A stretch of 21,189 nucleotides of DNA from Ectothiorhodospiraceae bacterium. Its GTDB lineage: Bacteria; Pseudomonadota; Gammaproteobacteria; Thiohalomonadales; Thiohalomonadaceae. The notes beneath the pieces are model-generated. The model saw only the letters and a list, made by a program, of their open reading frames with translations, did not search any database and was not told the origin of the DNA. Below, one piece after another: positions 5,807 through 13,034 of the stretch (the first letter of the stretch is position 1; the number at the start of each line of letters is the position of its first letter). The stretch is from positions 1 through 21,189 of the forward strand of contig SLDE01000241.1 in the NCBI GenBank assembly GCA_007125455.1. Direction: 5' to 3'. The position numbers and the translations under genes are program-made.

Positions 5807-6372
5807 TACTCCCGCCCCATACACTCGGCCAGCAGGGCCTGCATCTTTTCGGCCCCCTCGCGTTCCATCACCTCGATATTGCGCTCCGGGATCGCATCGG
5901 GGCGGGGATGGCCCGCTATGGCCCGCGCTACCCCGTCGATACGCAGCAGGTGGAGGATGGGATAGGGGGAGCGATTGGTGTAGTTCTCGGCATCATCCGG
6001 TGCGGTACCGGCAAACTGGTAGTCGGGGTGGAGGCTGGCGATCTGGAATTCGTCCGCATAGCCCCCCTGCTCAAGCAGCGCATCGACAAGATCAAGAAAG
6101 TCGTTGTAGTCGAGGAAGTCTTGCAACACCCAGGGGTGGATCAGCACGGTGGTCTCCACCAGTTCGGGATCGCTGGCACGCAGCTGTTCCAGCTCTGCGG
6201 CCAGGTCTTCCAGCAGTTGTTCGGGCTGCTCGGCGTCGCTGACCACGTAGCGCACCTGCTCGCCCTGGTAGGGCTTGCGGGCAAAGGGACAGAGGTTGAA
6301 GGCGATCACCGCCCGCTCGATCCAGCAGCGGGTGTGGGCAATAACGGTATCGGGGCTTGGGCTGTTTTTCAT
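5806..6372 (-). CDS. DUF1415 family protein
   Basis: This 188-residue cytoplasmic protein resembles the DUF1415 family, common in proteobacteria and of unknown function. The typical segments are TRCWIERAVIAFNLCPFARKP near the start, TTVLIHPWVLQDFLDYNDFL in the middle, FQIASLHPDYQFAGTAPDD and NRSPYPILHLLR. C41 (in NLCPFA) is part of a conserved stretch. I chose ATG 6372 because the family match starts right after it; the frame upstream to 6453 would overlap the divergent promoter of the DUF3579 gene. It forms a coupled pair with the MOSC gene (1-base TAATG overlap), so the two products may act together. Confidence 0.88.
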   Translation of the reverse strand: MKNSPSPDTVIAHTRCWIERAVIAFNLCPFARKPYQGEQVRYVVSDAEQPEQLLEDLAAELEQLRASDPELVETTVLIHPWVLQDFLDYNDFLDLVDALLEQGGYADEFQIASLHPDYQFAGTAPDDAENYTNRSPYPILHLLRIDGVARAIAGHPRPDAIPERNIEVMEREGAEKMQALLAECMGRE

Positions 6373-6391
6373 CGACGCAGCATAGCAGAGC

Positions 6392-6420
6392 TTGCAATGT
6401 GCCGACAGCATCGCTATAAA
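6392..6420 (+). promoter_or_regulatory. Sigma-70-like promoter of the DUF3579 gene
   Basis: TTGCAA (6392-6397) is followed by exactly 17 bases and TATAAA (6415-6420). A start near 6427 would leave a leader of about 28 bases containing AGGTGG before ATG 6455. It lies in the 82-base gap between divergent genes. Confidence 0.55.
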
Positions 6421-6454
6421 CATATAAGCAATCACTAATATAGCAGGTGGCATT

Positions 6455-6724
6455 ATGGAGCAGGCAAAACAGCAACAGTGTATTTGTGAGGGGACAGAGC
6501 GTTTTCGCCCCAGTGACTGGACACAGCGTCTGGCAGGTATGGCAGCAGTGTTTGGCGCAGATCAGCGGCTGCGCTACTCCCCCTATCTGGCACCGGTGCA
6601 ACATGGTGAGCAACGCTGTGTACGGCTGGATAGGCAGATGGCCACGGAGCAGCCTGGCCTGTACCAAGCGGTGGTGGATTTTGCGCGCAGCCATGGACTG
6701 GTACTGCATCCGGTCGGCAGCTAG
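6455..6724 (+). CDS. DUF3579 family protein
   Basis: This 89-residue soluble protein resembles the DUF3579 family found in beta- and gammaproteobacteria. The match covers most of its length: CICEGTERFRPSDWTQRLAG, AVFGADQRLRYSPYLAPV, the CVRLDRQM region and YQAVVDFARSHGL. The function of the family is unknown. AGGTGG lies 6 bases before the ATG, and a good promoter is seen further upstream. It is divergent from DUF1415-MOSC and convergent with folC, and is the only complete + strand gene between the cassette array and the LysR gene. Confidence 0.88.
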   Translation: MEQAKQQQCICEGTERFRPSDWTQRLAGMAAVFGADQRLRYSPYLAPVQHGEQRCVRLDRQMATEQPGLYQAVVDFARSHGLVLHPVGS

Positions 6725-6820
6725 CCACCACGAGGTGACGATTGTCCGAACCCGGCAAATACCACTACAAATCGGAGTTCAGCCTGGCCGGTCAGCGCGT
6801 CACGGTGGCCACAGGCCACC

Positions 6821-8098
6821 CTATAGGGCGTGGCCGTGCCCGCCAGGCTCGGCCAGCGCTTCGGCCACGGTGTGGAACGAGCCAAACACGATGATACGGT
6901 CTTGTTCACCGGCCTGTTCACGGGCCGTCGCAAGTGCCTCGGTAACCGAGAGATGGCATCGATAGGGGCCAATCCCCTCCCCTTCCAACGCTGCAACGAG
7001 GGTGTCGCAGTCGGCCCCGCGCCAGACATCCAGCCCGGCAAGAAACCAATCATCGATAGCGGGTGCCATAATGCGCAGGACACTGGCGATATCCTTGTCG
7101 GCCAGCATCCCCACCACCGCCAGGCTACGGCCTGCACAGGGCATTGCCGCGAGGTTATCGGCGAGGGCCTGGGCTGACTGGGGATTGTGGGCCACATCCA
7201 GAATAACTTCGGGAATACCCGGCAGACGCTGCAGGCGCCCCGGCAGAGAAACCGACAACAAGCCTTGGCGGATCGCCTGGGTATTGACCGGCAGGGTATC
7301 ACCCAGGCAGCGCAGGGCGCGGATCACCCCGGCGGCGTTTTGCAGCTGCATCTGCCCCACCAGGGCCGGACGGGGCAGGCCCGGCAAGGGCCCCTGCTCG
7401 TCCTCGTAGGCCCAGCCATCCTGCTGGCTGCGATAATCAAAGTTGTTGCCTAAACAGTACAGCACGGCCTGTCGGGTGTGGGCATGCTCTATCAAGCTTT
7501 GTGGGGGCTGGGGATCGGAGCAGACTGCCGGACGCTGGGGACGCATGATCCCGGCCTTCTCCACCGCGATCACCTCGCGGCTATCCCCCAGCCAGGCAGC
7601 ATGATCCACATCGATGGCGGTGATCAGCGCCACATCCGCATCCAGCAGGTTAACCGCATCCAGCCGACCGCCCAGGCCCACCTCCAACACCGCCACATCC
7701 AGATCGGCCTCGGCAAAGATCTGCAAGGCCGCCAGGGTGCCGAATTCAAAATAGGTTAGTGAGGTGTCGCCACGGGCGGCGTCGATGCGGGCAAAGGCAG
7801 CGCAAATGCGGGCATCCTCCACCGCCGCGCCATTGAGACGGATACGCTCGTTGTAACGCAGCAGATGGGGAGAGGTGTAGCTGCCGACCCTGTAACCGGC
7901 GGCCAACAGGATGGATTCCAGCATCGCCACGCTGGAGCCCTTGCCGTTGGTACCGGCCACGGTGATGACCCGGTGAGAAGGTGTCGCCAGACCCAAGGCC
8001 TGAAGCACCCGACCGGGCCGTTCCAATCCCAGATCGATGGCCGAAGGATGCAGGGTCTCCTGCCAGGCCAGCCATTGGTCAAGTGTTTCAAAGCGCAT
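6821..8098 (-). CDS. folC: Bifunctional dihydrofolate synthase / folylpolyglutamate synthase
   Basis: This 425-residue Mur-ligase-type enzyme attaches glutamate to dihydropteroate and to folates using ATP. It shows the P-loop VAGTNGKGSSVAMLE (about 46-60), YTSPHLLRYNERIR, YFEFGTLAAL, EVGLGGRLDAVN, ITAIDVDHAAWLG with the metal-binding histidine, and the C-terminal domain with ILDVAHNPQSAQAL and FGSFHTVAE. The length is standard. The ATG has AAGG 9 bases upstream. It follows accD on the same strand, as in many gammaproteobacteria, but the usual downstream dedD-cvpA-purF genes are not here. Confidence 0.96.
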   Translation of the reverse strand: MRFETLDQWLAWQETLHPSAIDLGLERPGRVLQALGLATPSHRVITVAGTNGKGSSVAMLESILLAAGYRVGSYTSPHLLRYNERIRLNGAAVEDARICAAFARIDAARGDTSLTYFEFGTLAALQIFAEADLDVAVLEVGLGGRLDAVNLLDADVALITAIDVDHAAWLGDSREVIAVEKAGIMRPQRPAVCSDPQPPQSLIEHAHTRQAVLYCLGNNFDYRSQQDGWAYEDEQGPLPGLPRPALVGQMQLQNAAGVIRALRCLGDTLPVNTQAIRQGLLSVSLPGRLQRLPGIPEVILDVAHNPQSAQALADNLAAMPCAGRSLAVVGMLADKDIASVLRIMAPAIDDWFLAGLDVWRGADCDTLVAALEGEGIGPYRCHLSVTEALATAREQAGEQDRIIVFGSFHTVAEALAEPGGHGHAL

Positions 8099-8122
8099 GG
8101 GGGGAAACCTTTCAACACAGGC

Positions 8123-8140
8123 GACTACATGGATGTAGTC
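8123..8140. repeat. Inverted repeat GACTACAT-GG-ATGTAGTC
   Basis: The 8-base arms are perfect around a GG loop, lying just upstream of folC on the - strand. No T-tract follows on the transcribed strand. Confidence 0.6.
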
Positions 8141-8191
8141 GGTTGGAAATGTCGGGAACGTATTTCCCAGGCAACAGAGAACACGAAGGAC

Positions 8192-8247
8192 TGTAGGAGC
8201 GGCTCCGCCGCGATGAATTCGATTATCGCGGCCAAGCCGCTCCTACA
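8192..8247. repeat. REP-like palindrome with GTAGGAGCGGC ends
   Basis: TGTAGGAGCGGCTCCGCCGC on the left and CGCGGCCAAGCCGCTCCTAC on the right form a long imperfect inverted repeat around GAATTCGAT. Extragenic palindromes beginning GTAGGAGCGGC are widespread in Pseudomonas, Xanthomonas and related gammaproteobacteria. No RAYT transposase is present in the window. Confidence 0.8.
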
Positions 8248-8272
8248 ACTAGCAGAAACTAGGGATAATATC

Positions 8273-8298
8273 GTCGGGTTACACTGCGCTAACCCGAC
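8273..8298. repeat. Inverted repeat GTCGGGTTA / TAACCCGAC
   Basis: The 9-base arms are perfect around the loop CACTGCGC and are followed by CTACATT. This is a second common type of extragenic palindrome (GTCGGGTTA...TAACCCGACCTAC) in gammaproteobacterial genomes. It lies next to the REP-like palindrome and the two together look like a repeat cluster. Confidence 0.75.
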
Positions 8299-8337
8299 CT
8301 ACATTCCTGGTCTCTGTGTTGAGCCTTTAACAGGCTG

Positions 8338-9210
8338 TTAAGACGCCACAGCCGGGGATGGCTGGCGGGTCATGATCGACAATACGCTGGCGAGGCGGTC
8401 ACGCATCTCGCGGCGGTCGATGATCATGTCGATGGCGCCGTGCTCCACCAGGAACTCGGTACGCTGGAAGCCCTCGGGCAGGGTTTCGCGTACGGTCTGT
8501 TCGATCACGCGCGGGCCGGCGAAGCCGATCAGGGCACCGGGCTCACCGACGTTGATGTCCCCCAGCATGGCCAGGCTGGCGGAGACGCCACCCATGGTGG
8601 GGTCGGTCATTACCGAGATGAAGGGAATGCCCTGCTCGCGCATCCTGGCCAACACCGCCGAGGTCTTGGCCATCTGCATCAGGGAGAACAAGGCCTCCTG
8701 CATGCGCGCCCCGCCACTGGCGGAGAAACAAACCAGCGGGATGCCGTGTTCCAGGCTGGCATTGGCGGCACGCACAAAGCGCTCCCCCACCACCGAGCCC
8801 ATCGAGCCGCCCATAAAACGAAACTCGAAGGCCGCCGCCACCAGCGGCACACCCTTGACCTGGCCCATCATCGCGATCAGCGCGTCGGTCTCGCTGGTGG
8901 CCTTTTGCGCCGTGGAGAGGCGATCCTTGTACTTCTTGCTGTCGCGGAACTTGAGTGCATCCATCGGTAGCACCTCGGCGCCGATCTCCACCCGTGGTTC
9001 CGGGTCGAGAAAGGCCTCCAGGCGACGACGCGCACCAATGCGCATGTGCTGGCCGCACTTGGGACACACATCCAGATTGCGCTCCAGCTCGGCGCGGTAC
9101 AACACCCCGTTGCAACCGGGGCACTTGGCCCACAGACCCTCCGGGACGGTCTTCTTGTTACCGCCCTCGGTGCGGATCTGCGAAGGCAGGAATTTCTGTA
9201 ACCAACTCAT
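8338..9210 (-). CDS. accD: Acetyl-CoA carboxylase carboxyltransferase subunit beta
   Basis: This 290-residue subunit, with AccA, transfers the carboxyl group from biotin to acetyl-CoA, the committed step of fatty acid synthesis. The N-terminal zinc ribbon has C30-x2-C33 and C49-x2-C52. The carboxyltransferase core shows DALKFRDSKKYKDRL, GQVKGVPLVAAAFEF, FMGGSMGSVVGERFVRA, SASGGARMQE, TDPTMGGVSAS and GFAGPRVIEQTVRE. Length and motifs are normal. GAGGA lies 6 bases before the ATG. A repeat element separates it from trpA, and a composite repeat block separates it from folC. Confidence 0.97.
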   Translation of the reverse strand: MSWLQKFLPSQIRTEGGNKKTVPEGLWAKCPGCNGVLYRAELERNLDVCPKCGQHMRIGARRRLEAFLDPEPRVEIGAEVLPMDALKFRDSKKYKDRLSTAQKATSETDALIAMMGQVKGVPLVAAAFEFRFMGGSMGSVVGERFVRAANASLEHGIPLVCFSASGGARMQEALFSLMQMAKTSAVLARMREQGIPFISVMTDPTMGGVSASLAMLGDINVGEPGALIGFAGPRVIEQTVRETLPEGFQRTEFLVEHGAIDMIIDRREMRDRLASVLSIMTRQPSPAVAS

Positions 9211-9232
9211 GATGATTCCTCATAAAAGCTTT

Positions 9233-9373
9233 TTAACGCAGAGGTCGCAGAGTACGCAGAGAATGCTGTGTATATAAGCCTTGAGCATGACCTACTGATG
9301 ATTCAAACCCGTTGGCAGATAGGTGGACACACTTTAAACTTTCTCTGCGTCCTCGGCGTTCTCTGCGTTGAAA
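9233..9373. repeat. CGCAGAG paired inverted-repeat element between trpA and accD
   Basis: The left arm (9233-9263) contains three units of CGCAGAGNN with a 9-base period. The right arm (9340-9373) is its inverted counterpart, ending in CTCTGCGTTGAAA. The spacer of 76 bases shows no similarity to the spacers of the other copies. The element fills most of the gap between the two genes and could form a long hairpin in the message. Confidence 0.85.
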
Positions 9374-9382
9374 CATCTTTAG

Positions 9383-10186
9383 TTAACCGTCCATTGCGGT
9401 GCGCAGCTCGCTGATGAAGGCGGCGGCCTGTACCGGGATCTTATCACTTTCCTGCGCCAGTGCCTCAAAGCGCTTGACCAGGGCGCTGCCGACGATCACC
9501 GCATCGGCCATCTGGGCAATGCGCGCGGCGGAGGGGCCGTCTTTGATGCCAAAGCCGACACCAACCGGCAGCGCGGTCTTGCTACGGATCAGATCGAGGC
9601 GAGCGGCCACTTCGTCGGCGTCCAGCGCAGCCGAACCGGTGATCCCTTTTACCGATACATAGTAGACGAAGCCGCTGGCCTGATCACAGATCCGCTTGAT
9701 ACGCGCCTCGCCGGTGGTCGGGGCGAGCAAGAAGATGGGGTCCAATTCGTGTTTGCGCAGCGCCTCGACCAAGACGGCGGATTCCTCCGGCGGCATGTCG
9801 ACGGTGAGCACCCCGTCCACCCCGGCCTCGGCGGCGGCGGCGGCAAAGGCCTCGTAGCCCATCACCTCGATGGGGTTGAGATAGCCCATCAGCACCACCG
9901 GGGTGGTGTCATCCTGATGGCGAAACTGTCTGACCATCGCCAGTACATCGCGCAGGCCCACATGGTGTTTGAGGGCGCGTTCACTGGCGAGCTGGATCAC
10001 CGGGCCGTCGGCCATGGGATCGGAGAAGGGTACGCCCAATTCGAGGATACTGGCCCCGGCCTCCACCATGGCGTGCATGGTGGGTACGGTGATCCCCGGT
10101 TCGGGATCGCCGGCGGTGATAAAGGGGATCAGCGCCTTGCGCTGCTGTGCCTTAAGCTTGGCAAATTGTGCGGCGATACGGCTCAT
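9383..10186 (-). CDS. trpA: Tryptophan synthase alpha chain
   Basis: This 267-residue TIM-barrel subunit cleaves indole-3-glycerol phosphate to indole and glyceraldehyde 3-phosphate and passes indole to TrpB. The catalytic residues are at the classical positions, E49 in ILELGVPFSDP and D60 in MADGPVIQ. The phosphate-binding segments GFGIKDGPSAARIA and DAVIVGSALVK are intact. Its ATG overlaps the trpB stop as ATGA, so the two are translationally coupled. The length is typical. Confidence 0.97.
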   Translation of the reverse strand: MSRIAAQFAKLKAQQRKALIPFITAGDPEPGITVPTMHAMVEAGASILELGVPFSDPMADGPVIQLASERALKHHVGLRDVLAMVRQFRHQDDTTPVVLMGYLNPIEVMGYEAFAAAAAEAGVDGVLTVDMPPEESAVLVEALRKHELDPIFLLAPTTGEARIKRICDQASGFVYYVSVKGITGSAALDADEVAARLDLIRSKTALPVGVGFGIKDGPSAARIAQMADAVIVGSALVKRFEALAQESDKIPVQAAAFISELRTAMDG

Positions 10187-11403
10187 ACCTCGATCCCCTC
10201 CATCCGGGCTACGGTGTGGATATCCTTGTCGCCTCGTCCGGAGAGATTGACCAGGATCACCTGGTCCTTCTCCATGGTGGGGGCCAGCTTGGCGGCGTAG
10301 GCCAGCGCATGGCTGGACTCCAGCGCCGGGATGATCCCCTCGGTGCGCGACAGTTCGTGGAAGGCGGCCATGGCCTCATCGTCGGTGGCGATCACATAGT
10401 TGGCGCGGCCACTGTCTTTCAGCCAGGCGTGCTCGGGGCCAACACCGGGGTAGTCCAGCCCGGCGGAGATGGAGTGGGTGCCGGTGATCTGGCCGTCCTT
10501 ATCTTCCATCAGATAGGTACGGTTGCCGTGCAACACGCCGGGTTTGCCCGCACATAGCGGCGCGGCATGCTGACCGGACTCCAGTCCCAGGCCACCGCCT
10601 TCCACCCCGTAGAAGGCGACCTCGTCATCGGTGAGGAAGGGATGGAACAGACCGATGGCATTGGAGCCGCCGCCCACACAGGCCACCAGGGCGTCGGGCA
10701 GCTTACCGACCATCTCCTGCATCTGCACCCGCGCCTCGCGTCCGATCACGGACTGAAAATCACGCACCATGGCCGGATAGGGGTGGGGGCCGGCAACGGT
10801 ACCGATGATGTAGAAGGTATCGTCCACGTTGGTGACCCAGTCGCGCATCGCCTCATTAAGCGCGTCCTTGAGGGTGCGGGTGCCGGAGCTGACGGCCTCG
10901 ACCCTGGCACCCAGCACGTTCATCCGGTAGACGTTGATCTTCTGACGCTGAATGTCCTCAGCCCCCATGTAGACCACGCACTCCATGCCGTAGCGGGCGG
11001 TGACGGTAGCGGTGGCCACCCCATGTTGACCGGCACCGGTCTCGGCGATGATGCGCTTCTTGCCCATGCGCTGGGCCAGCAGGGCCTGGCCAACGGTGTT
11101 GTTGATCTTGTGCGCGCCGGTATGGTTGAGATCCTCACGCTTGAGCCAGATCTGCGCCCCGCCCAGCTTCTCGCTCCAGCGTTTGGCGTGGTAGACCGGC
11201 GAGGGGCGACCAACAAAGTGGCGCAGCTCGTAGTCCAGCTCGGCGAGGAAATCCTCGTCATGCTTGTAGTGCTCGTAGGCCTGACGCAGTTCGTCCAGCG
11301 CCTCCATCAGGGTTTCGGAGGCGAAGACCCCGCCATAGGGCCCAAAGTGGCCGCGCTCGTCAGGCAGATCGAGCAGCGACGCGAAACGGCTGTCATTCGA
11401 CAT
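10183..11403 (-). CDS. trpB: Tryptophan synthase beta chain
   Basis: This 406-residue PLP enzyme condenses indole with serine to give tryptophan. The PLP lysine is K99 in HTGAHKINN, the catalytic Glu is in AETGAGQHG, the phosphate-binding loop is CVGGGSNAIG and the C-terminus has NLSGRGDKD. I chose ATG 11403 (MSNDSRF) because homologues start with a short leader before GHFGPYGG; the longer frame to 11487 lies inside trpF. The start overlaps the trpF 3' end by 11 bases, with AAGGAG 12 bases upstream. The operon order is trpF-trpB-trpA; trpE, G, D and C are not in the window, so the pathway is split. Confidence 0.97.
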   Translation of the reverse strand: MSNDSRFASLLDLPDERGHFGPYGGVFASETLMEALDELRQAYEHYKHDEDFLAELDYELRHFVGRPSPVYHAKRWSEKLGGAQIWLKREDLNHTGAHKINNTVGQALLAQRMGKKRIIAETGAGQHGVATATVTARYGMECVVYMGAEDIQRQKINVYRMNVLGARVEAVSSGTRTLKDALNEAMRDWVTNVDDTFYIIGTVAGPHPYPAMVRDFQSVIGREARVQMQEMVGKLPDALVACVGGGSNAIGLFHPFLTDDEVAFYGVEGGGLGLESGQHAAPLCAGKPGVLHGNRTYLMEDKDGQITGTHSISAGLDYPGVGPEHAWLKDSGRANYVIATDDEAMAAFHELSRTEGIIPALESSHALAYAAKLAPTMEKDQVILVNLSGRGDKDIHTVARMEGIEV

Positions 11404-12025
11404 CGGCTTTGTATACTCCTTGCATGAAGGCGTTGATCTTGTCGGCATCCTTGATGCCCTTGCTGGCCTCGACGCCACTGCTGACATCGACGGCCCAGGG
11501 GCGCACCTCGTGCACCGCCTGTTGGATATTGTCCGGGCTCAATCCCCCGGCGAGGATGATTGGCGTGCTCAGGCCCGCCGGGATACGTGCCCAGTCGAAG
11601 CTGTGGCCGGTACCACCGGGCACCCCCTGCTGAAAGCTGTCCAGCAGTAGTCCACTCGCTCCGTGGTAGCGATCGACCTCGGTGGCCAACTCCACCCCCT
11701 CGGCCATGCGGATCGCCTTGATCCAGGGGTGTCCAAAGCCACGGCAGAACGAGGGTGATTCATTGCCATGGAATTGCAGCAGGTCCAGCGGCACCTGGGT
11801 CATTATCTGCTCGATCTCGCTCGGGTCGGCATCCACAAACAGCCCCACGGTGGTCACAAAGGGCGGCAGTGCGCTGCAAATCGCCGCCGCCTTGGCGGCA
11901 TCCAGCGCGCGCGGGCTGGGGGGATAAAACACCAGCCCGATGGCGTCTGCCCCCGCTGCGGCGGCCAACAGGCCATCGCCGGGGCGGGTGATGCCACAGA
12001 TCTTGACGCGGGTTCTTATTGGCAA
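11393..12025 (-). CDS. trpF: Phosphoribosylanthranilate isomerase
   Basis: This 210-residue TIM-barrel enzyme converts phosphoribosylanthranilate to CdRP in tryptophan synthesis. The catalytic cysteine is C10 in RVKICGIT. Further marks are GADAIGLVFYPPSPR, VGLFVDADPSEI, LLQFHGNESP, LLLDSFQQGVPGGTG with the catalytic Asp, and ILAGGLSPDNI followed by AVDVSSGVE. The start is TTG 12025, with AGGAG 6 bases upstream. Standalone trpF next to truA is common in gamma- and betaproteobacteria. Confidence 0.96.
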   Translation of the reverse strand: MPIRTRVKICGITRPGDGLLAAAAGADAIGLVFYPPSPRALDAAKAAAICSALPPFVTTVGLFVDADPSEIEQIMTQVPLDLLQFHGNESPSFCRGFGHPWIKAIRMAEGVELATEVDRYHGASGLLLDSFQQGVPGGTGHSFDWARIPAGLSTPIILAGGLSPDNIQQAVHEVRPWAVDVSSGVEASKGIKDADKINAFMQGVYKADVE

Positions 12026-12046
12026 ACACGACTCCTGAACAAAAAA

Positions 12047-12158
12047 TCAACCGCTAAGGGCACGAAGATACGCAAAGTAAAACATCCTTCGGTATCGGCG
12101 CTTAGGGGGGCTAGTAACAAAATCCCGGTTTGATTACCTTAGCGCCCTTTGTGATTAA
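12047..12158. repeat. Divergent paired repeat between truA and trpF
   Basis: The left part (12047-12077) has units CGCTAAGGG, CACGAAGAT and CGCAAAG with about 9-base spacing. The right part (12134-12158) is an inverted relative, CTTAGCGCCCTTTGTG. It has the same layout as the CGCAGAG elements but a different unit sequence, so it is a second subfamily or a strongly diverged copy. It ends a few bases before the trpF ribosome binding site. Confidence 0.6.
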
Positions 12159-12181
12159 GCCACCTATCGCAACAGAGCAGA

Positions 12182-12964
12182 TTACCAGACCGGCGCTGGC
12201 GGGGAAAGCGACGGGATAGCAAATTCATCGGGATAGCTGACCCGGCTCAGGTAGAGGCCACCGGCCGGGGCAGTGACGCCCCCCTGGGTTCGGTCCCGGC
12301 CTGCCAGTACCTCACCGCTCCATTCCACCGGATGATCGCCTGCGCCAATCGCCATCAATACCCCGGCGATATTGCGCACCATGTGGTGCAGAAAGCCGTT
12401 GGCCTCGATGTCCATGAAGATGTATGGCCCCTGCTGGCTCAATTCCAGCTGGTGGATGGTCCGCACCGGCGATTTGGCCTGGCAGGCCACGGTGCGATAG
12501 GCCGTGAAATCGTGCTCCCCCAGCAAGGCCTGGGCGGCAGCCTGCATGCGCGCCAGATCCAGTGGCCGGTGGTTCCAGCTGACACGACGGGCGAGGAAGG
12601 TGGGACGCATGTCGCGGGTGAAGATAACGTAGCGATAGGCGCGACGCTGCGCCGAAAAGCGGGCATGAAAGGCCTCCGGCACCGGGATCGCCCAGAGCGC
12701 GGCCACGCTCTTGGGCAGATTGGTGGTGGTGCCGAAGGTCCAGGCGCGTGCATCCCGTTGGGCATGGGTATCAAAGTGGATCACCTGGCCACTGGCGTGT
12801 ACCCCGGCGTCGGTACGCCCGGCACAGATCACCTCCACCGGGTGGTTGGCTACCCGAGAGAGCGCCTCCTCCACCGCCTGCTGGATGGTATTGCGATCGT
12901 GAGACTGGCGCTGCCAGCCGCGAAAGCCGCTACCATCGTACTCTATGCCCATGGCGATCCGCAT
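12182..12964 (-). CDS. truA: tRNA pseudouridine(38-40) synthase
   Basis: This 260-residue enzyme isomerises uridines 38-40 in the anticodon arm of many tRNAs. The catalytic aspartate is D52 in CAGRTDAGVHASGQV. Other marks are IEYDGSGFRGWQRQ, FHARFSAQRRAYRYVI, GEHDFTAYR and IEANGFLHHMVRNIAGVLM. GGGAG lies 6 bases before the ATG. It is separated from the upstream fimV by that gene's terminator. The promoter must lie in the short interval or within the terminator region, and none is clear. Confidence 0.96.
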   Translation of the reverse strand: MRIAMGIEYDGSGFRGWQRQSHDRNTIQQAVEEALSRVANHPVEVICAGRTDAGVHASGQVIHFDTHAQRDARAWTFGTTTNLPKSVAALWAIPVPEAFHARFSAQRRAYRYVIFTRDMRPTFLARRVSWNHRPLDLARMQAAAQALLGEHDFTAYRTVACQAKSPVRTIHQLELSQQGPYIFMDIEANGFLHHMVRNIAGVLMAIGAGDHPVEWSGEVLAGRDRTQGGVTAPAGGLYLSRVSYPDEFAIPSLSPPAPVW

Positions 12965-12979
12965 TACTCACTCCCAATG

Positions 12980-13013
12980 AAAAACGCCCCGCAGGGCAGA
13001 CCGTGCGGGGCGT
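12980..13013 (-). terminator. Rho-independent terminator of fimV
   Basis: On the - strand the stem ACGCCCCGCA (13013-13004) pairs perfectly with TGCGGGGCGT (12993-12984) around a 10-base loop and runs into TTTTT. It starts about 20 bases after the fimV stop. Confidence 0.9.
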
Positions 13014-13034
13014 GATTCTACCGTGAAACAAGGA

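Larger units (their letters stand above)
8109..8325. repeat. Composite repeat block between folC and accD
   Basis: The 239-base gap holds three separate palindromes. Its outer edges carry TTTCAACACAG (8110-8120) and TCTCTGTGTTGA (about 8311-8322), which match the arm ends of the CGCAGAG element family, and CAGAGAACACGAAG (about 8174-8187) matches an arm interior. I read the block as a decayed member of that family into which palindromic repeats were inserted. The nesting is inference. Confidence 0.4.
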
